DNA of 64,000 nt from NCBI GenBank assembly GCA_902563095.1, contig CACEWA010000001.1, positions 88,540 through 152,539 on the forward strand. Reading direction: 5' to 3'. Below, one piece after another: positions 1-8,862 of this stretch. The position numbers and the translations under genes are program-made. The stretch comes from an uncultured Candidatus Poseidoniales archaeon (GTDB lineage Archaea; Thermoplasmatota; Poseidoniia; Poseidoniales; Poseidoniaceae). The notes below the pieces were generated by a model that had not been told where the DNA came from, made no database searches, and worked only from the letters and a program-made list of their open reading frames with translations. Position 1 is the stretch's first letter. Every line of letters begins with the position of its first letter.

Positions 1-850
1 TGCCACTTTCTGGGTACTAGCTAGCGGGTTCTTTGAAGCACTCTTTGGATTGTTGTTGATTATTCCTCGAACAAGATCATGGGCATCGGTAGCAACAGCA
101 TGGATGCTGGTAGTACTTTATTGGGCAAATTTCAATATGTGGTACAATGATATCCCACTGAATGGTGCAACCTACGATGACATCTGGCATGTTGTCAGAT
201 TAGTAATACAAATCGTCCTGATTATTACCATAACTTGGATTGGTCAAGTTACACCGTTCAAAGGCAGGGAAAAATTGCATGATTCACTAGATATATTCCA
301 AGGTCGAATAACCTCAAGTGGGTTTCAAACAGGCGATAGGATAGTAGTAGGTGCATGGAATTCTTCTCCATTCGGGAAATTTACTGATATTATGTGGGCT
401 AAACCTGATGGAGTCAGAGTTTTGATTGCCCCAAGTCAAGATGTTGCTGATTACGTAACAGAAATGTACTCTTTTGATGAAGTTTTGATTGAAAAAATTG
501 TAACTAACGAAGAAGGGCGTAATCTCAAGGTTGAGTGCGATTCTATGCAACTAGATTTTTCTTGGAAGAAAGGTTTTGCAATTCCATTCAAGAGATCTCT
601 ACTATTCATCGCAACAGTTGAGTTATTCTTTGCAAAGTTGATTTTCTCAACGAGGACCTATGGATTAACTCGCAATAACCGCCAAGAATGGTACGCTATT
701 GACAGAGTATCCAATTTATCCAGCGCCCTGGCAACAATCAATGGACAGAATGTAGGTGAAATGGCTCCAATGAATGAGGCTTGCAAATTTGGATTCAGTG
801 AAGCACCAAAGAAGCCGTCATCTTGTGAAGTTCGAACTCATATTCTCTAA
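1..850 (+). CDS. DoxX-like membrane protein, 5' truncated by window edge
   Basis: The reading frame is open from base 2, so the TTG start at base 50 in the ORF track is probably internal and the true start lies left of the window. The visible N-terminal part has three hydrophobic segments with features of DoxX-family membrane proteins (a PRTR segment, then a helix containing YWANFNMWYND). After about residue 85 comes a soluble region of about 100 residues that I do not recognise, then one more hydrophobic segment (around RSLLFIATVELFF) and a Cys-containing tail. DoxX proteins are small membrane proteins of uncertain biochemical role, often linked to redox functions. It converges with the succinate dehydrogenase operon. 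The family call is moderate and the soluble domain is unassigned. Confidence 0.45.
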   Translation, partial: ATFWVLASGFFEALFGLLLIIPRTRSWASVATAWMLVVLYWANFNMWYNDIPLNGATYDDIWHVVRLVIQIVLIITITWIGQVTPFKGREKLHDSLDIFQGRITSSGFQTGDRIVVGAWNSSPFGKFTDIMWAKPDGVRVLIAPSQDVADYVTEMYSFDEVLIEKIVTNEEGRNLKVECDSMQLDFSWKKGFAIPFKRSLLFIATVELFFAKLIFSTRTYGLTRNNRQEWYAIDRVSNLSSALATINGQNVGEMAPMNEACKFGFSEAPKKPSSCEVRTHIL

Positions 851-880
851 CAGGTTGTAATCACTATCACAGTCGCCTAT

Positions 881-904
881 TCGAATGGGTACCCTTGCGA
901 ATGA
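881..904. repeat. GGGTACCC palindromic element in convergent gap (copy 1)
   Basis: The perfect palindrome GGGTACCC (887-894) lies in the 61-bp gap between the end of the DoxX-like gene and the end of sdhB. The flanks (AAT before, TTGCGAATG after) resemble a second copy at 29681-29702. Function unknown; a transcript-end element or protein-binding site are possibilities. Confidence 0.35.
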
Positions 905-911
905 GATGCAA

Positions 912-1667
912 TCACATTCGTGCTTTCTTTCCAGATAAGGCTCTCCAGATTCTCTTTACTGGATCATAGTAACGGTCAACAACTCTCTCCTTTAGAGGAA
1001 TGATTGCATTGTCAGTGATATTGATTCCAGCTGGACATACATCGGTACAACACTTGGTAATGTTACAGTAACTAATTCCAAACTCACCTTTTACTTCAGG
1101 GATTCTATCCTCTTGGTCCATTGGGTGCATCTCGAAATTGGCTAGACGAACCATTGTTCTTGGCCCTCCGAATTCTTCGAACTTACGATACTCTCTCAGA
1201 ACGTGGCAGGTATCCTGGCAAATGAAACACTCGATGCACATTCTGAATTCTTGAGCACGGCTGGCCTCAAATTGACTGAACACCCAATCCGGCTCTTCTG
1301 GACCCTTAATCGGTGCAACAGCTTCTGCCATTTCATAATTCCAAGATACATCTGATACCAAGTCCTTCACATGCGGGAAAGTCTTCATCGGCCTTACAGT
1401 GATGATTTCATCTTCAGGAGTCTCTTCAATGATATCCTCCATTCTAGTCATGCACATCAAACGAGGCTTACCGTTGATTTCAGCACTGCATGAACCACAC
1501 TTACCAGCCTTACAGTTCCAGCGACATGCTAGTTCTGCATCTTGTTCGTGCTGAATGCGATGAATTGTATCCAAGAGAACCATACCTTCATCGAGTTCGA
1601 CTTCGTAATCTACAAGTTCTCCTTCTCCTTCTTCCCCACGGAAGACCTTCATATTGATTTTTGACAT
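912..1667 (-). CDS. sdhB: Succinate dehydrogenase/fumarate reductase iron-sulfur subunit
   Basis: Electron-transfer subunit of complex II, passing electrons from the flavoprotein towards the membrane quinone. The 251-aa length is normal. The N-terminal ferredoxin domain (about residues 45-75) carries the plant-type 2Fe-2S pattern CRWNCKAGKCGSC with a later Cys in RLMC. The C-terminal half has two Cys-rich motifs, CIECFICQDTC (about 168-178) and CNITKCCTDVCP (about 200-212), that ligate the other clusters. The start lies 2 bp after the sdhA stop, so SdhC-like, SdhA and SdhB are read as one minus-strand operon. The direction of the reaction (oxidation or fumarate reduction) cannot be read from sequence; an aerobic marine heterotroph suggests succinate oxidation. 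Confidence 0.93.
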   Translation of the reverse strand: MSKINMKVFRGEEGEGELVDYEVELDEGMVLLDTIHRIQHEQDAELACRWNCKAGKCGSCSAEINGKPRLMCMTRMEDIIEETPEDEIITVRPMKTFPHVKDLVSDVSWNYEMAEAVAPIKGPEEPDWVFSQFEASRAQEFRMCIECFICQDTCHVLREYRKFEEFGGPRTMVRLANFEMHPMDQEDRIPEVKGEFGISYCNITKCCTDVCPAGINITDNAIIPLKERVVDRYYDPVKRIWRALSGKKARM

Positions 1668-1669
1668 TT

Positions 1670-3493
1670 TCAGGCCTCCTTCTTCGAACGGTCTAGTAAT
1701 TTTTCTAGTTCTTCAGGAGGCTGTTCTAGGTCCTCCTGGTGGATTGTGATTTCGCCATTTTCTTTCTTCAAGACGTTAGTTGTGTGGCTCCACATCCCCT
1801 TATCGGGAACTGGGAAATCATCACGTGTATGCCCGCCTCTGCTTTCCGTTCTTGTCAATGCTGCAAGAGTACAAACATGAGAAATGTCAACCATATTCTT
1901 CAGGTCAAGAGCCTGATGCCATCCTGAGTTGTAGGTCATTGAACTACCAGAGGAGGTCATCGATACACGGTCTTTGAATTCCTTTAGATCTGTAATTGCA
2001 GTTTCAAGGTCGTCTTTAGTACGGATGATTCCAACCTTTTGTTGCATCATTTCACGCAACTCATCATACACCTTTCCAGGATTTTCTCCACCCTCTCTTG
2101 CAAGAGGTGCTAGGTTCTCTGCAATCGCAGATTCAATCGCTGCATTATCAAGGGTAGGTTGCTCAAGTGACGCCGCTCTCTTGGCTGCATGTTCACCGGC
2201 TCTCTTACCGAATACAATCAAATCGGATAGCGAGTTTCCTCCAAGACGATTTGCTCCATGCAATCCACTTGCGACTTCACCGGCAGCATACAACCCCGAT
2301 ACGGTCGATTCTTGAGTTTCTGCATCTACTCTAACTCCGCCCATCACATAGTGAGCAGTTGGACCAACTTCCATTGGTTCCTTAGTGATGTCAACTCCTG
2401 CTAATTCCATGAATTGATGATGCATACTTGGTAACTTAGCAATAATTTCCTCAGCCGTTCGCTGAGTGGCAATGTCAAGATATGCGCCACCATGAGTTGA
2501 ACCACGGCCTTCTGCAACTTCCTTGTTAATCGCTTTAGCAACCACGTCTCTAGTCAATAGTTCAGGAGGTCTACGAACACTTGCCTTCTCTCCGGCTACA
2601 ACTTGTCGAACCCACTCTGTTGCCTCTTCTTCGGTTTCAGCATGGTCTCCCTTGAACATATCAGGTACATTATCGAACATGAAACGCTTACCTTCTGAAT
2701 TCTTTAGAACTCCACCTTCTCCTCTAACACCTTCTGTGACGAGAATTCCTCGAACCGATGGTGGCCAAACCATGCCTGTAGGGTGGAATTGTACAAATTC
2801 CATATCGATTAAATCTGCTCCAGCATTCAAAGCTAGAGCATGTCCATCGCCAGTGTATTCCCAAGAACCACTACAGACCGACCAGCATCGAGTGATGCCT
2901 CCAGTTGCTAGGACTATCGACTTGGCTGAATAAGCATGCATCGAGCCATCGACTCTGTTGTATGCAACACAACCGATACAGGTGCCGTCATCATCCTGTA
3001 GCAGGTGACTTACCGTGTACTCCATGTACACATCAACACCAGAGTGTATCCCCTTCTCTTGGAGGGTTCGAATAATTTCAAGCCCGGTTGAATCACCAAC
3101 GTGAGCAAGTCGAGGATAAGTGTGGCCTCCGAAATTTCTCTGATTGATTAGGCCACTAGGTGTTCTATCAAATACAGCGCCCCACTGTTCTAACTCTCGA
3201 ATTCTATCTGCAGATTCTTTTGCATGAATCTGAGCCATTCGCCAATTGTTGAGGTATTTCCCACCCTTCATGGTGTCTTTGAAGTGGGTCTGCCACCCAT
3301 CACGGTCATCGACATTTGCGAGGGCTGCAGCCGCTCCACCTTCTGCCATTACAGTGTGGGCTTTACCGAGTAATGATTTACAGATAATTGCGGTATTAGC
3401 GCCTTGGCGAGAAGACTCAATTGCTGCTCTAAGTCCTGCTCCACCGGCACCGATTACGATTACATCGTAGTCGTAACTTTCGAACTCGCTCAA
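1670..3493 (-). CDS. sdhA: Succinate dehydrogenase/fumarate reductase flavoprotein subunit
   Basis: Catalytic subunit of complex II: succinate to fumarate with covalently bound FAD. 607 aa, normal length. The N-terminal Rossmann motif DVIVIGAGGAGLRAA binds the FAD ADP moiety. HTVMAEGGAAAA (about 46-57) carries the His expected to be flavinylated. The active-site stretch around HPTGMV and the C-terminal segment TRTESRGGHTRDDFP match the substrate-binding region of the family. The gene abuts the upstream anchor gene with no spacer, pointing to co-translation. Nothing appears broken. Confidence 0.95.
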   Translation of the reverse strand: MSEFESYDYDVIVIGAGGAGLRAAIESSRQGANTAIICKSLLGKAHTVMAEGGAAAALANVDDRDGWQTHFKDTMKGGKYLNNWRMAQIHAKESADRIRELEQWGAVFDRTPSGLINQRNFGGHTYPRLAHVGDSTGLEIIRTLQEKGIHSGVDVYMEYTVSHLLQDDDGTCIGCVAYNRVDGSMHAYSAKSIVLATGGITRCWSVCSGSWEYTGDGHALALNAGADLIDMEFVQFHPTGMVWPPSVRGILVTEGVRGEGGVLKNSEGKRFMFDNVPDMFKGDHAETEEEATEWVRQVVAGEKASVRRPPELLTRDVVAKAINKEVAEGRGSTHGGAYLDIATQRTAEEIIAKLPSMHHQFMELAGVDITKEPMEVGPTAHYVMGGVRVDAETQESTVSGLYAAGEVASGLHGANRLGGNSLSDLIVFGKRAGEHAAKRAASLEQPTLDNAAIESAIAENLAPLAREGGENPGKVYDELREMMQQKVGIIRTKDDLETAITDLKEFKDRVSMTSSGSSMTYNSGWHQALDLKNMVDISHVCTLAALTRTESRGGHTRDDFPVPDKGMWSHTTNVLKKENGEITIHQEDLEQPPEELEKLLDRSKKEA

Positions 3494-4348
3494 TCAGATC
3501 CCTCCAATCAATACGATGTCGCTCCACCAACCTTCTGTGCAAGAATAGATATAGAAATCGGAAAACATTACCCAGAATAATGAATAAATTGCCCACTTGT
3601 TGTGATTCTTGTTGAGTTTAGTACAACTTTTCCAGCAAGCCTCAGCAATTGAGCCACCACCATTTCTGAATCGGTTACGAATTCCACCAATCATGTGTCG
3701 GAAGGAGTGACAACCTAGAGTATAGCCACTCAACAATATTACATTGAGTAACAGTACTAAGGTTCCAACAGAAACTCCGAATGAAGTATTTCCATTTTGA
3801 TGGAATTGTGTTGCCATCCAAAGGTCATACGTTAGTACGAACATGTATAGCAGCGCGAGGTACATGAAATATCGATGTAAATTCTGGAAAAGGAATAGTC
3901 TGGTCTCTCCCTTGTAATCGCCAAATGGTGTGCTTACAGCACAAGCAGCAGGGCTAGCAAAGAAAGAGCGGTAGTAGGCCTTGCGATAGTAGTAACATGT
4001 TCCTCTGAATCCTGCTGGGATAATCAGAATAAACATTGCAGGACTCATCCACCAAAGAGCTTCTGGCACACGCGAGCCCAGACCGTCTTCACCTGGAATA
4101 ATAAGCGGTGAGAATAGTGGTGAAAGAACATGGCTACCCTTGTCTTCAATTGCCATAGTTTGGGTTCCTGCAGAATTTCCAAAGTCACTAAAGATCCAGA
4201 AATCCGCTTCCATTAAGCCCCGCCAGGTAGCATACGCAATAGCCAATCCAAGATAAATCGCCATAGCCATTGGTGATTTCCACCAAGCGTCGATTCTCTC
4301 GGTTTTACCCAATCCCCTGTCCATTGGAAGATGCCTTGGTTCAACCAT
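3494..4348 (-). CDS. Succinate dehydrogenase membrane anchor, Sdh1-type five-helix protein
   Basis: First gene of the sdh operon and the only anchor candidate. The 284-aa protein has about five hydrophobic segments (around residues 25-45, 98-114, 157-178, 193-213 and 251-269). It is unlike the two small SdhC/SdhD anchors of E. coli. The segments GTCYYYRKAYYRSFF and FLFQNLHRYFMYLALLY resemble, from memory, the single large anchor of actinobacterial Sdh1 enzymes, which in Mycobacterium is reported to hold a membrane-embedded Rieske-type cluster. Candidate ligands visible here are C118, C136, H158, C213, H214 and H218. The anchor assignment rests mainly on operon position; the Rieske link is inference. 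The start ATG follows GGGGCGAAATT; the 161 bp upstream gap to the aldehyde dehydrogenase stop probably holds the sdh promoter. Confidence 0.7.
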   Translation of the reverse strand: MVEPRHLPMDRGLGKTERIDAWWKSPMAMAIYLGLAIAYATWRGLMEADFWIFSDFGNSAGTQTMAIEDKGSHVLSPLFSPLIIPGEDGLGSRVPEALWWMSPAMFILIIPAGFRGTCYYYRKAYYRSFFASPAACAVSTPFGDYKGETRLFLFQNLHRYFMYLALLYMFVLTYDLWMATQFHQNGNTSFGVSVGTLVLLLNVILLSGYTLGCHSFRHMIGGIRNRFRNGGGSIAEACWKSCTKLNKNHNKWAIYSLFWVMFSDFYIYSCTEGWWSDIVLIGGI

Positions 4349-4509
4349 AATTTCGCCCCTATGCCACTTCGAAATGGTTTAGGCTTTTGATAATTTGTTT
4401 GAAGCATTGAACCGAGATTCTCTCAGAATTTCGGAATATGCTGTCTTTGAGCCGTACAACTCAAGAATCCAACTACAAAATTGCAGTCTTTTCACTAAAT
4501 ATTTCTTGG

Positions 4510-6138
4510 TTAAGACAAAGATTTCCAATCGATTTCTGCTTCTTCGATTTCTATTTCTTCAACATCCATCTGAGCGAGTTGCAACTTTCCTGATAACTCA
4601 TCGTTTACTGCATGCCAGTAAGAGTACGCTTCGATTACCCAAATTCCTGATTCTCGAGTACCGTTACCGCTGCCCTTTACACCACCGAATGGAAGATGAG
4701 CTTCAGCACCTGTTGTCGAATTGTTTATTCCTGTCATTCCAGCCTTGATTCCTGTCTTGAAACGGTATGCTTCGAGGCGGTCGTTGGTGTAAATTGCACT
4801 AGATAAACCGTAAGGAGATGCATTTGCAAGATGCAAAGCGTGATCAAAATCATCCGCCTTAACCACAGTAACTGCAGGGCCAAATACTTCCTCGTGGAAG
4901 CACTTCATGTCCTCGGTAACATTTGTGTAAACATGCGGCCACATGTATACTCCATCTTCTGGAGTTCCTTGGAAATTCTCAGGAGTATTACCTGACGAGA
5001 TTCTGCCTTGTCCCCAAATTTTAGTTGCGCCATCTGCCTCAACCATATCGATTCCTTTCAAGAAATCGACAGCATACTTCTCTGATAACATCGAACCATA
5101 CAACACATCATCGTGCTTCAATGAGTCTCCGATTCTTGTGGTCTTGACCTTGGCCATGAATTTCTCCATGAACTCATCATAGATGTCCTTGTGAAGAATC
5201 AGGTTACCTAAACTAGTACAACGCTGACCTGCTGTTCCAAAGCCACCCCAATAAGCGCCAGCTACTGCATTATCAATGTCTGCAGAGGGCATAACTACCA
5301 ATGGATTCTTGCCACCTAATTCAAGGCTGCAAGACACTAAATTTCTTCCACAGACTTCGCCTATTGCTTTGCCAACCTCAGTACTTCCAGTGAATGAAAT
5401 TTTGTTGATAAGGCCTTCATCGACGGCGTCAACGATGTACTGACCTGCGCTGCTTCCTTTACCGTGAACTAAGTTGATAACTCCATCCGGCAATCCTGCT
5501 TGGTGCATTACACGTGCCAGTGCGAATGAGAGCAGAGGAGAATCTTGTGGGGATTTCCATACACATGTGTTACCACAAATGATTGCAGGAATCATTTTCC
5601 AGAATGGAACTGCAGATGGGAAATTGCACGCATTAATTATCCCACATACTCCAAGTGGACGTCGATAAGTGAATAATTCCTTGTCAGGTAATTCAGAATT
5701 GACTGTTTGACCATAAAGTCGGCGGCCTTCAGATTGGAAGAATAAGCAGGTGTCAATAGCTTCTTGGATTTCACCACCACATTCTTTCAGCGTCTTGCCG
5801 ATTTCACGTGCTTGTAAGCGAACCAAGTCGTCCTTGTACTCCATCAACAAGCGACCCATGTTTCCGATAATTTGACCGCGGGTTGGTGCAGGAGTTGCCG
5901 CCCAGCCTGTCAATGCAGTTCGTGCTGCTGCGATTGCAGAATGTACATCTTCTCTAGTGGAAAGTGGGAACTCGCCTAACTCGTCTACGAGAACTGCTGG
6001 ATTCTTGCTGAGGAATGTAGAACCATCTGAAGATAAGGTAAGTTGTCCATTGATGATATTGTATCCTTTAACCTTAGGCAGGTTGTCTGGGTTGTTGTTT
6101 TCCATGAATTCTAGTCCGGCTTCCAGAATGTGCGTCAT
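4510..6138 (-). CDS. NAD(P)-dependent aldehyde dehydrogenase
   Basis: Oxidises an aldehyde to the carboxylic acid with NAD(P)+. The 542-aa protein has the ALDH-superfamily landmarks: NACNFPSAVPFWK in the cofactor/active-site channel, SFTGSTEVGK in the Rossmann fold, the general-base Glu in LELGGKNP and the catalytic Cys in GTAGQRCTS. This Cys context recalls ALDH7/semialdehyde-type enzymes, but the substrate cannot be fixed from sequence. It lies upstream of the sdh operon on the same strand and is divergent from cdc48. A second Met at residue 12 (MENNNPDN) is a possible alternative start. The acidic C-terminal tail (EEIEIEEAEI) is unusual for the family. Confidence 0.85.
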   Translation of the reverse strand: MTHILEAGLEFMENNNPDNLPKVKGYNIINGQLTLSSDGSTFLSKNPAVLVDELGEFPLSTREDVHSAIAAARTALTGWAATPAPTRGQIIGNMGRLLMEYKDDLVRLQAREIGKTLKECGGEIQEAIDTCLFFQSEGRRLYGQTVNSELPDKELFTYRRPLGVCGIINACNFPSAVPFWKMIPAIICGNTCVWKSPQDSPLLSFALARVMHQAGLPDGVINLVHGKGSSAGQYIVDAVDEGLINKISFTGSTEVGKAIGEVCGRNLVSCSLELGGKNPLVVMPSADIDNAVAGAYWGGFGTAGQRCTSLGNLILHKDIYDEFMEKFMAKVKTTRIGDSLKHDDVLYGSMLSEKYAVDFLKGIDMVEADGATKIWGQGRISSGNTPENFQGTPEDGVYMWPHVYTNVTEDMKCFHEEVFGPAVTVVKADDFDHALHLANASPYGLSSAIYTNDRLEAYRFKTGIKAGMTGINNSTTGAEAHLPFGGVKGSGNGTRESGIWVIEAYSYWHAVNDELSGKLQLAQMDVEEIEIEEAEIDWKSLS

Positions 6139-6227
6139 GGCCCTGCGTCATGTAATTAGAACATAAGTCTTGCATTGAAGTTAAATCCATGGATTAAAGT
6201 GATACCGACTGTGAAGATAGAACACAC

Positions 6228-6234
6228 GGAGGGG
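6228..6234 (+). promoter_or_regulatory. Ribosome binding site of cdc48
   Basis: GGAGGGG seven bases before the ATG at 6242 is a clear Shine-Dalgarno sequence and fixes the cdc48 start. Confidence 0.6.
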
Positions 6235-6241
6235 TTTACCT

Positions 6242-8473
6242 ATGGCTGGTGAAGATACTGATTCTATTTCTTTGAAGGTTTCAAAGGCTATACCAAGTGA
6301 TGTAGGTCACGGTAGAGCGCGCATAAGTGGCGAGAATGATTTAGATCTGAAACCCGGAGATATCATTGAGATTAAGGGTGATAATCGTTCAACCGCTGCA
6401 ATTTACTGGCGAAGCCGCCCAGAAGATGCAAAAATGGACATTATCAGAGTTGATGGAATCATTCGAAAGAATGCTGGCGTAAGCCTCGGGGACAGAGTTA
6501 CTGTTTCGAAAGTCGATGCTAAGATTTGCACTAAACTGGTCCTATCCCCTGTTATGGCGAACAAGCAGAAGGTCAAATTTGGCCCAGGCATCGAAGGATT
6601 TGCCAGAAGGGGATTGAACAAGCGACCTGTTGTTGCTGGTGACAGAATCTTCATTCCAGGAATGACACTATTCGCCGAAGCTTTGCCTTTCGCAGTTCTT
6701 CAAACCACTCCTAAAGGAATAGTTCAAGTTAATTCTGATACCGATATTGTAATCAAAGACGAGGCGATTGATGACGATGATGTAGGACAGTCTCAAGGAA
6801 TTACATACGAAGACATTGGTGGAATAGGAAGCCAATTGTTGAAGGTTCGTGAAATGATTGAACTTCCATTGAAGCATCCAGAGTTATTCCGTCGCCTAGG
6901 TATCGATCCACCAAAAGGTGTCCTTCTACACGGCCCGCCAGGAACTGGAAAAACAATGATCGCAAAGGCTGTCGCTACAGAAACTAATGCACATTTCACT
7001 TCAATTAACGGGCCGGAAATTATTTCCAAGTACTACGGTGAATCTGAAAAACAATTGCGTGAGATATTCGATGAAGCCGCAAATAACGCACCTGCAATAG
7101 TATTCGTCGATGAGATAGATTCTATCTGTCCTAAGCGTGAAGATGTAAGTGGGGAAGTTGAGCGCAGAGTTGTTGCGCAAATGTTGACTCTTATGGATGG
7201 TATGCAGGGCCGTGACAATGTCATTGTCATCGGTGCTACCAACCGTAGAGATGCAATGGACCCCGCGCTAAGAAGACCGGGTAGGTTCGATAGAGAAATC
7301 GAAATTGGTGTTCCAGACAGAGAAGGGAGAAAAGAAATCCTTGATGTTCATACCAGACAAATGCCTATTGCAGATGATTTTGATGTAGACTGGGTGTTGG
7401 AAAACTCCTACGGTTTCGTAGGTGCAGACCTTGCAGCATTGGTAAGAGAATCAGCAATGAAGGCCCTACGAAGATACCTACCAGAGATTGATTTGGATGA
7501 GGAAACTATTCCTCCAGAGGTGCTTGAAAAGATGGAGGTAAGAATGGATGACTTCCGCCTTGCAATCCGTGAAATTGAACCGAGTGCTCTTCGTGAAATT
7601 TATGTTGAAATCCCTGATGTTTCATGGGAGAGTGTCGGTGGTCTTACCGAAATCAAAGACCGTCTAAAGGAAAGTGTTGAGTGGCCTCTAACCAAACCAG
7701 AGTTATTCGAACACTTCGGAATCAAACCACCTCGTGGGATTGTATTATTTGGCGCTCCTGGTACTGGGAAAACACTACTTGCGAAGGCCATTGCAAATGA
7801 AGCAAAAGCGAATTTCATTTCGATCAAAGGTCCGGAGTTAATCTCGAAGTGGGTAGGTGAATCTGAGAAGGCTATCCGTGAAATTTTCAAGAAAGCGAAG
7901 CAGTCTTCTCCTTCAATCATTTTCCTCGATGAATTCGAATCGATTGCAGGTATGCGTTCATCCAATTCACAATCAGGAGGTTCTGATGTTGCAAATCGTG
8001 TTGTCAATCAATTGCTTGCCAGTATGGATGGTGTTGAAAGCTTGGACGAAGTTATCATTGTAGCAGCAACTAACAGACCGGAAATGATTGACCCTGCATT
8101 ACTTCGAAGTGGAAGATTTGAGCGTGTTCTGCATGTACCACCGCCAGACAAACCTGCAAGAGAAGCAATCATGGCGATACACTCTGCTGAAATGCCACTA
8201 TCATCATTCTCAATGAAGGATGTCCTTGGTGGGATGGAAGGATTTACTGGAGCAGATATTGAAGCAGTTTGCCGAGAAGCCGCATTAATTGCAATGCGGG
8301 CTGGAAAGAAAAAGGTGAACAAAGGGCACTTTGAAGATGCAATTTCAAGAGTCCGCCCAACTGTCACTCCGGAAATGCTCGAATATTATTCAAAGATGGA
8401 AGAGAGATTAACATCTGGTCTTTCTAACATTAAGCGTACCAGAGATACTGGTTACGGAATGGAATCAATGTGA
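6242..8473 (+). CDS. cdc48: Cdc48/VCP-like AAA+ ATPase
   Basis: Hexameric ATP-driven unfoldase, the archaeal p97/VAT homologue, which remodels proteins for proteasomal degradation. 743 aa. Domain order: N-terminal substrate-binding domain (about 1-180, with the double-psi-barrel motif GHGRARIS), then D1 with Walker A GPPGTGKT at about 231-238 and Walker B IVFVDEID, then D2 with Walker A GAPGTGKT at about 505 and Walker [10 protein letters not shown]. The arginine-finger contexts ([19 protein letters not shown] in D1 and the matching D2 segment) are intact. D2 has DEFES where most homologues have DEID/E; the catalytic Glu is kept. It appears monocistronic, divergent from the aldehyde dehydrogenase. 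Confidence 0.95.
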   Translation: MAGEDTDSISLKVSKAIPSDVGHGRARISGENDLDLKPGDIIEIKGDNRSTAAIYWRSRPEDAKMDIIRVDGIIRKNAGVSLGDRVTVSKVDAKICTKLVLSPVMANKQKVKFGPGIEGFARRGLNKRPVVAGDRIFIPGMTLFAEALPFAVLQTTPKGIVQVNSDTDIVIKDEAIDDDDVGQSQGITYEDIGGIGSQLLKVREMIELPLKHPELFRRLGIDPPKGVLLHGPPGTGKTMIAKAVATETNAHFTSINGPEIISKYYGESEKQLREIFDEAANNAPAIVFVDEIDSICPKREDVSGEVERRVVAQMLTLMDGMQGRDNVIVIGATNRRDAMDPALRRPGRFDREIEIGVPDREGRKEILDVHTRQMPIADDFDVDWVLENSYGFVGADLAALVRESAMKALRRYLPEIDLDEETIPPEVLEKMEVRMDDFRLAIREIEPSALREIYVEIPDVSWESVGGLTEIKDRLKESVEWPLTKPELFEHFGIKPPRGIVLFGAPGTGKTLLAKAIANEAKANFISIKGPELISKWVGESEKAIREIFKKAKQSSPSIIFLDEFESIAGMRSSNSQSGGSDVANRVVNQLLASMDGVESLDEVIIVAATNRPEMIDPALLRSGRFERVLHVPPPDKPAREAIMAIHSAEMPLSSFSMKDVLGGMEGFTGADIEAVCREAALIAMRAGKKKVNKGHFEDAISRVRPTVTPEMLEYYSKMEERLTSGLSNIKRTRDTGYGMESM

Positions 8474-8541
8474 TTTATTGGTCGCCGTATGATTGAAGTG
8501 ACAAAACTAATTGCATGAACTGATAGGAGAGGAGGCAAACC

Positions 8542-8781
8542 ATGTCAAGTTTCAGCGGAGAATTCCTCAAACGTTCTGTTGTTGACATAAACGGCGAATT
8601 GTTTGGACATCTTGCTGATATTGTAATCGACCCTAGAAGTGGCGAAATCACCGAAATTTTAGTCGAAGTGATCTCAGAAATTGATGTAACAAAACTACCT
8701 TGGCCGAGCGACGGCGGTTTTTGCCAAGTTCCAGCCCAAGAAATCTCTCAAATCGGTGCACGTATCGTCTTAAGACGATGA
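8542..8781 (+). CDS. PRC-barrel domain protein
   Basis: Small cytosolic protein of 79 aa made of one PRC-barrel-like beta fold (segments KRSVVDINGELFGHLADIVID and GEITEILVEV, then a closing strand ARIVLRR). PRC barrels occur in photosynthetic reaction-centre H subunits and RimM, and as stand-alone archaeal proteins, some reported to act with the cell-division protein FtsZ. No partner is visible in this window. A strong Shine-Dalgarno sequence (AGGAGAGGAGG) precedes the ATG. The downstream DUF4350 gene starts 81 bp later, so the gene may be separately transcribed. Confidence 0.75.
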   Translation: MSSFSGEFLKRSVVDINGELFGHLADIVIDPRSGEITEILVEVISEIDVTKLPWPSDGGFCQVPAQEISQIGARIVLRR

Positions 8782-8862
8782 GCAATAGATTATCATCAGC
8801 CCACAACCTTCTAAACCCAATGTTAGAGTCGGTTGTCTGTATCTTGTACTAGAGGTGATAGT

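Noticed and set aside
2523-2933. 136-aa plus-strand ORF inside sdhA
   Set aside because: Antisense shadow of a well-conserved gene.
4395-4748. Plus-strand ORF of 117 aa upstream of the sdh operon
   Set aside because: More than half overlaps the 3' end of the aldehyde dehydrogenase, and it resembles no protein family.
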